Shown: positions 43,699 to 55,288 of the stretch, piece by piece
Layout of the letters: each line of letters begins with the position of its first letter
How positions within the stretch are numbered: position 1 is the stretch's first letter
Assembly (NCBI RefSeq): GCF_963082655.1
Contig: NC_081553.1
Coordinates: 30,511,080 to 30,575,079, forward strand
DNA length: 64,000 nucleotides
Direction of reading: 5' to 3'
Origin: Stomoxys calcitrans
Taxonomy: Eukaryota > Arthropoda > Insecta > Diptera > Muscidae
Notes under the pieces: model-generated
Database searches by the model: none
The model's input: the letters and a program-made list of their open reading frames with translations, nothing else
What the model was told of the DNA's origin: nothing
Program-made: the position numbers and the translations under genes

Positions 43699-45452
43699 AA
43701 GTAAAAAGGCGCTAAGTTCGACCGGGCCGAACTTTAGGTACCCACTACCTCGGGTATACAGGTTAAGCACCTTTCCGGTAAAAAAAAAAATCCATAGCAG
43801 CTTTAACGAAATATTTTCCGATTTGGACCAAACACGAATAAGTTCAAGTCATTGTTCAATTGTGTATAACAAAAAATTGATCTTTGAAATATCTAAAAAT
43901 AAACCGATCTGAACCATATACGACACGGACGTCGAAAAGCCTAACATAAATCAATGTGTCTAATTTCAGTGAACTCGGATTATAAATGCGCCTTTAAAGG
44001 GGCCAAGACTATAAATCGAGATATCGGTCTATATCCCAGTTATATCCAAATCTAAACAAATCTGTGTCATATTGCAAGAGTATATCGAGAGGCTTAACCT
44101 AACTCACTGTCCTAAATTCTGGCAAAATCGGACAATAAATACACCTTTTATGGGCGCAAGACCTTAAATCGAGAGATCGGTGTTTATGGCAGCTTCATCC
44201 ACTCTGGACCGATCTGGGCCAAATAGAAGAAGGATGTCGACGGTCTTAACACAACTCACTGTCCCAAAATTCGGCGACATCGGACAACAAATGCGCCTTC
44301 TATGGACCCAAAACCTTACATCGAGAGATCGGTGTATATGGCAGCTTTATTCAAATCTAGACAAATCTGTGCCATATTGCAAGAGTATACCGAGAGACTT
44401 AAACTTACTCACTGTCCCAAATTTCGGCGAAATCGTACAATAAATGCTCATTTTATGGGCCCAAAACCTTAAATCGAGATATCGGTGTATATGGCAGCTT
44501 TATTCAACTCTGGACCGATCTAGGCCAAATTGAAGAATAACGTCGAAGGTCCTAACACAAATCACTGTCCCAAATTTCGGCGACATCGGACAATAAATAC
44601 GCCTTTTATGGACCCAAAACCTTAAATCGAGAGATCGGTCTATATGGCAGCTATATCCAAATCTGGACCGATCTAGGCCTAATTAACGAAGGATGTCGGA
44701 GGGCCTAACACAACTCACTGTCCCCAATTTCAGCAAAATCGGATGATAAATGTGGCTTTTGTGAACCTGAGACCCTAAATCGGAGGATCGGTCTATATGG
44801 CAGCTATATCCAAATCTGGACCGATTTGGGCGAAATAAACGAAGGTATTCATAAGGCCTAACAGAACTAATTTTCCTAAATTTCAGCGAAATCGGATAAT
44901 AAATGTGGCTTCTAAGGGCCTAAGACCCTAAATCGGAGGATCGGTCTATATGACAGCTACATCCAAATCTGGACCGATCTGAGTCAAATTGAAGAAGGAT
45001 GTCGAAGGGCAAAACACACCTTACTGTCCCAAATTTCAGCAAAATCGGATAATAAATGTGGCTTTTATCGGCTTAAGACCCTAAATCGGCGGATCGTTCT
45101 ATATGGGGTCTATATCAAGATATAGTCCGATATAGCCCTTCTTCGAACTTAACCTGCTTATGAACAAAAAAAGAATCTGTGCAAAGTTTCAGCTCAATAC
45201 CTTTATTTTTAAAGACTGTAGCGTGATTTCAACATATAGACGGACAGACTGACGGACATGGCTAGATCGTCTTAGATTTTTACTCTGATCGAGAATATAT
45301 ATAGAATATAGGGTCGGAAATATAGAATATAGGATCGGAAATATAGAATATAGGGTCGGAAATATAGAATATAGGGTCGCAATGGATATTTCGATGTGTT
45401 GCAAACGGAAGTACAAAATGAATGTACACCCATCCTTCTATGGAGGGTATAA
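43699..45452 (-). mobile_element. HINE-like family B element, full length, with expanded 21-bp core repeat
   Basis: The hairpin (AAGTTCGACCGGGCCGAACT, one mismatch) and TACCCACTACCTCGGGTAT are followed by about nine units in the usual B subtype order. The (GTCY) block is reduced to AGACGGACAGACTGACGGAC near 45238-45258. The usual TATATATA core has become about four tandem copies of ATATAGAATATAGGGTCGGAA (45296-45376). The end block is CTATGGAGGGTATAA. Confidence 0.88.
45296..45376. repeat. 21-bp minisatellite inside HINE core
   Basis: About four near-identical direct copies of a unit containing GAATATAGGGTCGGAA occur. In other B copies this unit is present once as ATATATACTTTATAGGGTCGGAAATGG-like sequence. 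Confidence 0.85.
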
Positions 45453-45626
45453 TAATTGTCAAGTCCTTATAGGAAAACCCGATACTAGTACACCTGTGGT
45501 AATATCGTAAATTATCGTCAACTCCATTTTAGTACTCTGGTTGCCTCCAAAGAACAAACATCTGCTCAAAATGAGCTTCAGACTTGTGTGTAACATGGAA
45601 GACCATTATGAACAATCAAACACTTG

Positions 45627-47323
45627 TTTTTATACCCTCAACCATAGGATGGGGGTATACCAATTTCGTCATTCTGTTTGTAACACCTCGAAATATGCGT
45701 CGGAGACCTCATAAAGTATATATATTCTTGATCGTCATGTCATTTTTAGTCGATCTAGCCATGTCCATCCGTCTGTCCGTCCGTCTTTCTCTTGAAAGCA
45801 CACTAACCTTCGAAGGAGTAAAGCTAGCCGGTTGAAATTTTGCACAAATACTTTTTATTTGTGTAGGTCGGTTGGGATTGTAAATGGGCCAAATCGGTCC
45901 ATGTTTTGATATAGCTGCCATATAAATTGATCTTCGGTCTTGACTTCTTGAGCCTCTAGAGGGCGCAAGTCTTGTCCGCTTTGGCTGAAATTTTGCACGT
46001 AGTGTTTTGGTAGCACTTCCAACAACTGCGTTAAGTATGGTTTAAATCGGTCCATGTTTTGATATAGCTGTCATATAAACCGATCTTGGGTCTTGACTTC
46101 TTGAGCCACTAGAGGGCGCAATTCTTGTCCGATTTGACTGAAATTTAGCACGTAGTGTTTTGGTAGCGCTTACAACAACTACGCTAAGTATGGTTTAAAT
46201 CGGTCCATGTTTCGATATAGCTGCCATATAAACCGATTTTGGGTCTTGACTTTTTGAGCCTCTAGAGGGCGCAATTCTCATCCGCTTTGGCTGAAATTTT
46301 GCACGTAGTGTTTTGGTAGCACTTCCAACAACTGCGTTAAGTATGGTTTAAATCGGTCCATGTTTTGATATAGCTGTCATATAAACCGATCTTGGGTCTT
46401 GACTTCTTGAGCCACTAGAGGGCGCAATTCTCATCCGATTTGACTGAAATTTAGCACGTAGTGTTTTGATAGCACTTACAACAACTACGCTAAGTTTGGT
46501 TTAAATCGGTTCATGTTTTGATATGGCTGCTATATATACCGATCTTGGGTCTTGACTTCTTGAGCCTCTAGAGGGCGCAATTCCTATCCGATTTGACTGA
46601 AATTTAGCACGTAGTGTTTTGGTAGCACTTACAACAACTACGCTAAGTATGGTTTAAATCGGTCCATGTTTTGATATAGCTGCCATATAAACCGATCTTG
46701 GGTCTTGACTTCTTGAGCCTCTAGAGGGCGCAATTTTCGTCCGATTTGACTGAAATTTAGCTCGTTGTGTTTTGGTAACACTTCCAACAACTACGCTTAG
46801 TATGGTTTACATCGGTCCATGTTTTGATATAGCTGCCATATAACCGGATCTTGGGTCTTGACTTCTTGGGCCTTTGGCTGAAATTTTGCATGAGGTATTT
46901 TGTTATGACTTGCAACAACTATACTTAGTATGGCTCAAATCGGAATATAACCTGATATAGCTGCCATATAAACCGATCTGGGATTTTGACTTCTTGAGCC
47001 TCTAGAGGCCGCAATTCTCATCCGATTTGGCTGAATTTTTGTACAACGGCTTCTCTCCTGACCTTCAATATACGTGTTTAATATGGTCTGAATCGATCTA
47101 TAGCTTGATACAGCTCCCATATAGACCGATCACTGCTTTTGCTTCTTGAGCCCCTACAAGGCGCAATTCTTATTCGAATGAAATATTGCCCAATAACATA
47201 TTCTTATTCAATATTCTTTATTTGCCTAAAAAGAGCTACAGCGCATAGAACTCGACAAATGCGATCCATGGTGGAGGGTATATAAGATTCGGCCCGGCCG
47301 ATCTTAGCACGCTCTTACTTGTT
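45627..47323 (+). mobile_element. HINE-like family A element, full length (about 1.7 kb)
   Basis: TTTTTATACCCTCAACCATA, GGGGGTATACCAATTTCGTC, the core AAGTATATATATTCTTGATC and a short GTCTGTCCGTCCGTC block (about 45772-45786) are followed by nine or so units. GATCTTGGGTCTTGACTTC-type blocks recur near 46082, 46234, 46388, 46541 and 46694, a period of 152-154 bp. The 3' part is CCATGGTGGAGGGTATATAA, TTCGGCCCGGCCGATC and CTCTTACTTGTTTT. Confidence 0.9.
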
Positions 47324-48300
47324 TTCTATTGCATATCATTCATTGTTAAATCACTGTCATAGTCATTATTTTGCCTATGTCCTTGAAGCAGCGTATACCC
47401 AAAATATTAATTCTTTACAAATATGCTCTTTGTACATATTTTAATTCTATTCTTTAGCGAAAAAAAAACCAAGGCTATGCCAAAGCAAAGACTATTGCTT
47501 TCAAAAATGCCCGCCTATATTTCTTATCAATATTTAATTTCCTAGCATAACAAAGCCAAAATGATTCCGTTTCCGTTGGCTGCCAGTCCACAGTTCTGCC
47601 AGTTCACCTTGAACATCCATTCTAAACTGAATTGTGGCTTGCAAAGTTTTACATCTCTCAATAGAAGATCTAACATTTGGTGTTTTGTGAAACATTTGCG
47701 TCTTCCTGCTTACGGCATTTTAATGAAAAAGTAAACACTTGTTGTTGTTGCTGTTGTTTTAATTCTTTTCATTTCAGAGCTTTTAGTTCAAAACAAAGCT
47801 AACAATCGTTGGCCCCCCCCCTAAATCTTTCCTGCTGATAAACTGCCAATTGTCGGGTGGGGAGAGTTTTTTTCCGACTGGACCCTAGACGGAGATGAAG
47901 GAAACATTTAATGTTTTGTTAATGATTAAAGCGGAAATTTTGTAAATATTACAACTTCCCGCGGATATATGCTGAAATCTTTTTAATGACTTTTTTGCTT
48001 TAAGTCAAAAGCATAGTTCATCGTTGTACTCGTAGTCGTCAATTATGTTGTTTTAACTGTTGTTTGTGCTGCTCACAATGTTTGCTAACACACAGGGCTT
48101 TTGTCCGCTATCCACCCCACCTGCTTTAGCCGGCAAAACACCCACCTACATCCGTTTCCTCTTGAAATATAGAACGTCCGTTTTACATGGCGATTTTACG
48201 AAAAACTTTTTGCTATTGAAAGTTTTGGTTATTGAAAGCACTTTTTGCCACCGCCACGCAGCACAGTGGGAGAAAATCGAAAAAAAAAAAAAAAATAAAG
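47324..48300. other. Low-repeat stretch ending in poly-A
   Basis: AT-rich. It ends with a run of A after GAGAAAATCG (48282-48296). No gene recognised; an 82-codon frame at 48060-48308 runs into the poly-A and has no domain. Confidence 0.45.
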
Positions 48301-48355
48301 ACAAGTAAAAAGGTATTAAGTTCGGCCGGGCCTAACTTTGGATAGCCACCACCTC
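48301..48355 (-). mobile_element. HINE-like family E element, hairpin end, left of LINE3 insertion
   Basis: ACAAGTAAAAAGGTATTAAG, hairpin TTCGGCCGGGCCTAA (one mismatch) and GGATAGCCACCACCTC. The element continues at 50569 with ACCACCTCGGGTATATATG after the LINE3 insertion. The last 8 bp (ACCACCTC) are the target-site duplication. Confidence 0.85.
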
Positions 48356-50568
48356 CGCCTTCTGCGTTCTCGTCGTCGGACTATGTGACCCCCCGACCTC
48401 TCCCGAACGGCAATTTACGCAACGGCAGCATCCTAGCCCAACTATTGCCAGGGCAGTGCCGGGAAGTGTATCGTTCTTGCAGTTAAACTGCAACGGACTT
48501 CGTGGCAAGATCGATGAGATTGTGGACTTTATGAGTCGGAAGAGCATATTGGTCGCAGCCATCCAGGAGACAAAGCTGACCAAAACCTGCAGCTTGCACA
48601 GTTGTCACGGTTACAATGTGGTACATAAGGATCGCTCAAGGAATGGAGGTGGGGGATTGGACTTCGTAATACACCATTCCGTGCAATATAGACCTATCTC
48701 GCCTGCGCATGGCGCTAGTGACCCCTACATGGAATGCATGGGGATAGCATTCAGGTCTGGTACTGCCAAAATAGAGCTATACAACGTGTACATACCGCCG
48801 CTTGGTAGCTATGTCCCGATTAATGGCCAGGCTTACAACCCCGACATAAGTGGGTTGCTATCTGGCCATAATCGTCTGGTTTTCGGGGGCTTTAATGCAC
48901 ATCACACGTCATGGCATTCTCCCCTAGGTAACGACCAGCGTGGCATAGCTTTGGCAGAGCAGATTGAAAGCTCCACGTTTTGAACGGTGAAGGAGGATGC
49001 CCCCACTAGGATTACGAGGAGGTGCAGCAGCTCGTCAGACATCTCCATTGCATCTCCTGATCTCCTAAGTGACGCATCCTGGCAAGCCGTCATCTCTTCG
49101 GGGTCAGACCACCTCCCTATAATTCTCACCATCGACCGACCACCCGACTTCATAACCTCTGAGCGCCGGACGTTTATCAATTATAAGAAGGCCGATTGGA
49201 CTGACTTCAGAGAGTATACCAATTGCCGCATCAGTGAACTGCCACCCCCCTTTGATGTGCTAGTGGCCGAGAGGAAATTCCGAGACATTCTTAATGCAGC
49301 AGCCGCTCGCTTTATAACAGCAGGTCGAATACCCCAAGTGCGGCCCAATTTCCCGGCCCAGGCAGTGGTACTCGCAGATGAGCGTGATGGGATTCGTGCT
49401 ATGGACCCCGCTAACCCCAGAATCAGCGAACTGAATTTGGAAATAAACAGGGTAGTCAACGAACATAAGCGGAATTTGTGGCTGGAACACTTGGCGCATT
49501 GTAACATAGGCACCGGTGTAGGCTAACAGTGGTCTACTGTTAAGTCACTCTCGAACCCCGGTAGACGGGATGACGGGACCTCAGTAACTTTTGGCGAAAT
49601 AACCGTGACTGATCCGAAGAGATGCGCCAGGTTGTTCAACCTTTAAGTTATTGTGCATTCCTATAGAGACAGGGCAAGGAGGAGAGACATTCGCCGTATT
49701 CTTGGTCTCCGAGCCGATGAACAGCCATCACAATTTGCCGTGGGCGAAGTTACGAATGTCATCCGTGGCGCCAAATCATCTAAGGCGTTGGGCCCCGACG
49801 GAATCTCTACATTGATGTTGAAGAATCTGGTTTCACCTGGAGTTGAGTACCTTACCACTGTCCTCAACCTGTCATCGAACACTCTTATAGTTCCCGATGT
49901 CTGGAAAATGGGCAGAGTGATCCCGCTACTGAAGCCTGGTAAATAACCGAGTTTGGCCGAGTCGTACAGACCGATCTCCCTTCTCTCACCAGTGGCAAAG
50001 ACGCTTGAGGCATTACTACTCCCCAGCCTTGTAGGAGAATTTCCATTCGCCGAGCATCAACATGGATTTCGAAGACTGCACATCACAACTACAGCTTTGC
50101 ATGCCATTTCCAATCAGCCCAGGCCATGTGATAGGACGGTCCTCGTGGCACTGGACCTATCGAAGGCATTCGACACGGTCAGCCATGCCAAATTATTTGA
50201 GGACATCGCCAACACATCCCTCCAGCCAGGCCTGAAACGATGGGTCGCGAATTATCTGTGTGGTCGCATTGCACCCGAAGAAATCGACCTCCCTTAGCAA
50301 ACCAGAGTGGTTCTGGCTCAGTTACGTTCCGGCAGATGCAGCCGCCTCAATTCCTACAGACCTAGGATTGATGTGCAAGATGTATATCCCGATTGTAACC
50401 AGGGACCGCACGATACACGTCGCCTGTTTAACTGCCCGGCCAGACCCACTCGACTCAGACCCAGATCCCTGTGGACGCACCCCATCTTAGTCGCAGAGTT
50501 CCTGGGTCTTGACACTCAACAGAATCAAGCAGACGAAAGATAGAACACAATAAACTGCTGCAATAACA
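48356..50568 (+). mobile_element. LINE3: Jockey-like non-LTR retrotransposon, 5' truncated and internally deleted
   Basis: A single reading frame can be followed from 48357 to 50543 through several in-frame stops (48981, 49524, about 49646, 49944, 50295). Endonuclease motifs: LNCNGLRGKIDEI, IQETKL, YNVYIPP, FGGFNAHHTSWHS and, after the first stop, SDHLPIIL. The aspartate expected in GDFNAHH is glycine here. The linker is followed by RT blocks KALGPDGIS, SYRPISLLSPVAKTLE and LVALDLSKAFDTVSHAKLF. The catalytic palm (YxDD) is deleted near 50273-50300. The frame continues into the C-terminal GPHDTRRLFNCP..SLW region and ends AATAACAA. TSD ACCACCTC flanks it (48348-48355 and 50569-50576). Confidence 0.9.
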
Positions 50569-52062
50569 ACCACCTCGGGTATATATGAAAACCCACTTTT
50601 GGCACAATCCGGTGAAAATTGCATAACTTATGCACCTAACTTCGACACGGATATTGAGTCGGCTGATAAATTTAAGTCACTGTTAATTTTGTATTTCAAA
50701 TTTCAACAAAATCGGATAATAAATAAAGCTTTTATTAGCTTCAGACCATTAATCGGCACATTGGTCTATGTGACTGCTACAATATATCCAAATACAGTCC
50801 GATCTTTACCATATTTGGGTCGGATAGCGGGTGGCCTAAAACTACTTACTGTTTAAAATTTCAATGAAATCGGTTAAAAAATAATGCTTTTATGGGCTTC
50901 AGACCCTTTATCGACAGATCGGTCTATATGGGAGCTATATCTAAATATAGTCCGATCTAAACTCTATTTGGGTCCTATGCTAGGAGGCTTAAGTCTACTC
51001 AATGTTTCAAATTTCAGCGAAATAAATAAAGCTTTTATGGGCTTCAGACCCTTTATCGGCAGATCGGTCCATATGACAGCTATACCTAAATATAGTCCGA
51101 TTTGATCGATATTTAGGTCGGATATCAGGAGGCTTAACATAACCCTTTGTTTCGGATATTGGGAGGCATAAAATTACTCACTGTTTCAAATTTCAGCGAT
51201 ATCGGATAGCAAATAAAGCTTTTATGGGCTTCAGACCCTTTATCGGGAGATAGGTCTATATAACAATTATTGTATATATAAATATAGTCCGATGTAATCC
51301 ATATTTATGTCAGATGTCGGGAGGCTCAAAATAATCCGCTGTTTCAAATTTCAGCGAAATCGGGTAATAAAGTAAGCTTTTATGGGCTTCAGATCCTTTA
51401 TCGGCGGATCGGCGTATAAGACAGCTACATCTAAATATAGAGTCCGATCTGTACCATATTTAGGTCGGATGTTGGAAGGCTTAAAAATGCACACTATTCC
51501 AAATTTCAGCGAAATCGGAAGAAAAATAAAGCTTTTATGGCCTTCAGATCCCTTATCGATAGATCGATCTATATGCAGCTATATCTAAATATAGTCCGAT
51601 GTTATCCATATTTAGGTTAGATGTCGGGAGGCCCTAAATAACCCAGTGTTTTAAATTTCAGCGAAATCGGGTAGCAAGTTCTGCTTTTATGGGTTTCAGA
51701 CCCTTTATCGGGAGATCGGTCTATACGGCAGCTATACCTGAACCATATTTAGGTCAGTGTCGGGAAGCCTTAAACTACTCATTGTTTCAAAATTCAGCAA
51801 AATCGGATACAAAATAAAGCATTTACAGGCATTAGACCCGTTATCGGCAGATCGGTCTATATGGCAGCTATATCCAAATATATTCCGATTTGTCCCGTTC
51901 AAGAACGTACGCGTGCATTACGGACATCGCTGGTTACAGACATCGTTAGATCGTCTTAGAATTTTACGACGATCCGAAATATATAAACTCTGTAGGGTAG
52001 GAAATTGATATTTCGATGTGTTGCAAACAGAATGACGAAATTAATGGTGGAGGGTATAAAAA
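50569..52062 (-). mobile_element. HINE-like family E element, array and distal end
   Basis: It continues the hairpin end at 48301-48355. Units carry GGGCTTCAGACCCTTTATCG, AGATCGGTCTATATGGCAGC and CTAAATATAGTCCGATC. Unit lengths vary more than in A or B, for example 145 and 186 bp. A (GTCY) remnant survives as ACGGACATCGCTGGTTACAG (near 51921); the end is AATGGTGGAGGGTATAAAAA. Open frames repeating GFRSFIG-type peptides are products of the array. Confidence 0.85.
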
Positions 52063-53812
52063 ATCTTCATTAATTTGTCTAAGAGTCGAATTTGTCTAAG
52101 TGAGTCCATATCAAAATTTCTGAGGAATATTCACAGTGTATGCTACAGCTTTAAGAATTTTTAAATCTCATCCCATTGTAAGTTCTTGCACTGTCGCGGT
52201 AGTTGTTGTAGATGTTTGATGTACATTTTGGTAGACTATCTTATGGCCATTTGAAATTGTTCAAATTTGTTGATGTTTAACATGCCGCAAACAATGCTCA
52301 GAAGAAAAAATCCCAGAAACTCAATAATATGGAAATAGGCAAAGTTTAATGGAACATATTGGAGATTTGTAAAATGTACAAGTCCTGCAAACCTTCTCTC
52401 TCACACACCATTGAAGTGAGAAAGTTTAGAAACTGACTGGCCAACCGACCTTGAAGGCCACATTATGTTAGTTGGTCAACGGAGACATCCGTGGTCATAA
52501 CAAGGTTATTATAAGCACCAAGACTCATGGATAATATCATGGACAATAACGAGAGAGAGAAATTATTTTTTCAATTTAACATAATTGATATTTTGAAAAT
52601 GTCCCTGGTAACCGAAGCATATCCTCTAGTTCATGCGTTTACTTCAATGTGACATGAATGTTTTGTCAGGTATTTTCCCTAGAGGATCGCAGATGAAAAT
52701 ATAACGGAATTCCTATAGTGGTGCATGATAATTAATAAGTCTTCCTATTGCTTCCTAATGCTTTGGTTGTGGGCAAATTTCCATTTTCGTCTGCTAGTCA
52801 GTCTTTATTTGATTATGAATTCTTGTAAATACGATTAAGTTCCAATGAGCTTCCCAAAATAAACTCATTTGTCTTGACCACGTAGACTAAAGACTATTTC
52901 AAGGATATCAATGAAGTACTTTTCTTTAATTCCAAGTGCTTAGATTGATTTCTATTCAAGTTATATAGTCATACTTGGAATCAATTTCATTATCATAGAT
53001 TTATGTTAATACCTCAAGACTATCCCATAACCATTCCATTATATCCCTTCCATCCATACATCCATCAGTCTTTCACTTAGACCTTATAATAAATTGCGCT
53101 TCATCTCCAATTGGACAAGTCAAAGCTGGGCAAAGGAATAGAATTCTGTGATAATTCTGGTGTGAAAATTAATACCAATTTTCTCGTCGATTATTAATTA
53201 CTCAGTTTATGGTCACCAGAGTATCATCCTTGCAGGATGTGGCAGCAAACGGCATAGCCGCAGTAAGAGCAGCCGCATCAGCAGCTGAAGTAGTAGGCAG
53301 TGACTAATTATAATACAGCCTTGAGCTCAACAAATCATAATTCTTTTTCGCACTCCTTCTCCCTGCAGTAAATGCTGAGAACTTGTGGAGGGCGAAACAA
53401 GGTTGCAAACTAGTATTTAATCATTTTGATCTCCCACTCCCTCAAAGGATGGTTTAATAAGGCTGCAGGATGAGGACAACAAATGGCAAAAACAACAATC
53501 ATAAAACTTCTAAATGGAAATGATTAAGTCAAAGTTGGATTGCGTCAAGAAATTCGACTGAATGTTTGCCTGTTCATGGACTTTTGTCCATCGGACAACG
53601 ATGAAGACATACAACATACAATTTTCGTTGTTGTATCTCCCTACTTAACTCCCCCCAACCCCACTGGTCTTTGATAATGATGATGCTGATGACTGTTCCA
53701 TTCTCTTGATAACTAATCCTTTTTCCAAGGCTTTCGTTAAGTTTATGAAAATGAATACCGAAGGCTGCTTGGAAGAAAGAGTGAATCATAAGGCATGATA
53801 AAATTTGAAAAA
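52063..53812. other. Low-repeat stretch
   Basis: AT-rich with no transposon motif and no recognised domain. A 103-codon minus frame (53574-53885) overlaps the neighbouring B element end and is not called. Confidence 0.5.
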
Positions 53813-55288
53813 AAGGGAAAAATGCATTAAGTTCGGCCAGACCGAATTTTGGATACCCACATCCTCGGGCATATATGTAAATCATCTCTCGTCATAATCC
53901 GGTGAAAAATGTGTAATTTATGCCCCCATAGCAGCTATATCGAAAAATGGTCCGATTTGGATCAAATTGGACCCGGACTTTGAGTGGTCTAATAAGTACA
54001 AGTCTTTGTTCAATTTTGTAGAACAAATGTTGGTCTTTTTTGGGCAAAACCTTAAATCGAGATATCGGTCTATATAGCAGCTATATCCAAATCTGGACCG
54101 ATCTGGGCGAAATTGCAGAAAGATGTTGAGGAGCCAAACACAACTCACTGTCCCAAATTTCGGCGCCATCGGAAAATAAATGTGCCTTTTAGGGGCCCAA
54201 AACCTTAAATCGAGAGATCGGTTTATATAGCAGCTATATCCAAATCTGGACCGATCTGGGCGAAATTGCTGAAAGATGTTGAGGAGCCTAACACAACTCT
54301 CTGTCCCAAATTTCATTAAAATCGGACAATAAATGTGTATTTTATAAGCCTAACACCATAAATCGGAGGATCGGTCTATATAGCAGCTATATCCAAATCT
54401 GGAGCGATCTGGGCGAAATTGCAGAAAGATGTTGAGGAGCCTAACACAACTCACTGTCCCAAATTTCGGCGCCATCTTAAAATAAATGTGCCTTTTAGGG
54501 GCCCAAAACCTTAAATCGAGAGATCGGTTTATATAGCAGCTATATCCAAATCTGGACCGATATGGGCGAAATTGCAGAAAGATGTTGAGAAGCCTAACAC
54601 AACTCTCTGTCCCAAATTTCGGCGAAATCGAACAATAAATACGCCTCTTATGGGCCTAAGACCTTAAATCAAAAGATCGGTCTATATGGCAGCTATATCC
54701 AAATCTGGACCGATCAGTGCCATATTACAAAAGTAAGTCAAGGGGCTTAATTTAACTCATCGTCACAAATTTCAGCGACATCGAACAATAAATGCGCCTT
54801 TTATGGGCCCTAGACCTTAAATAAAGAGATCGGTCTATATGGCAGCTATATCCAAATCTGTACTGATCGGGGCCAAATAGAAGAAGGATGTCCAACGGCC
54901 TAACACAACTTACTATCCCAAATTTCAGCGAAATCGGATAATAAAAGCGCCTTTTATGGGCCCAAGAACTTAAATCAAAAGATCAGTCTATATGGCAGCT
55001 ATATCCAAATCTGAACCGATCTGGCCCAAATTGAAGAAGGATGTCGAATATCCTAACACAACTCACGGTCCCAAATTTTGAAAACATCGGACAATAAATA
55101 CGCCTTTATAGACCAATAGCCTTAAATAGAGAGATCGGTCTATATGGCAGCTATATCCAAATCTGGACCGATCTGGGCCAAATTGCAGAAAGTTGTCGAA
55201 GAGCCCAACATAACTCACTGTCCCAAATTTCGGAGTCATCGGACAATAAATGCGCCTTTTATGGGCCCAAAACCTTAAATCGAGAGAT
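53813..55288 (-). mobile_element. HINE-like family B element, hairpin end plus array, cut by family C
   Basis: The decayed hairpin AAGTTCGGCCAGACCGAATT and GGATACCCACATCCTCGG are followed by nine units of 153 bp; the AAATCGAGA/AAATCGGAG block recurs near 54058, 54211, 54364 and 54517. A two-unit subgroup with GATGTTGAGGAGCCTAACAC is tandemly repeated (54100-54600). At 55289 the sequence switches to family C; the (GTCY) end is absent. Confidence 0.87.
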
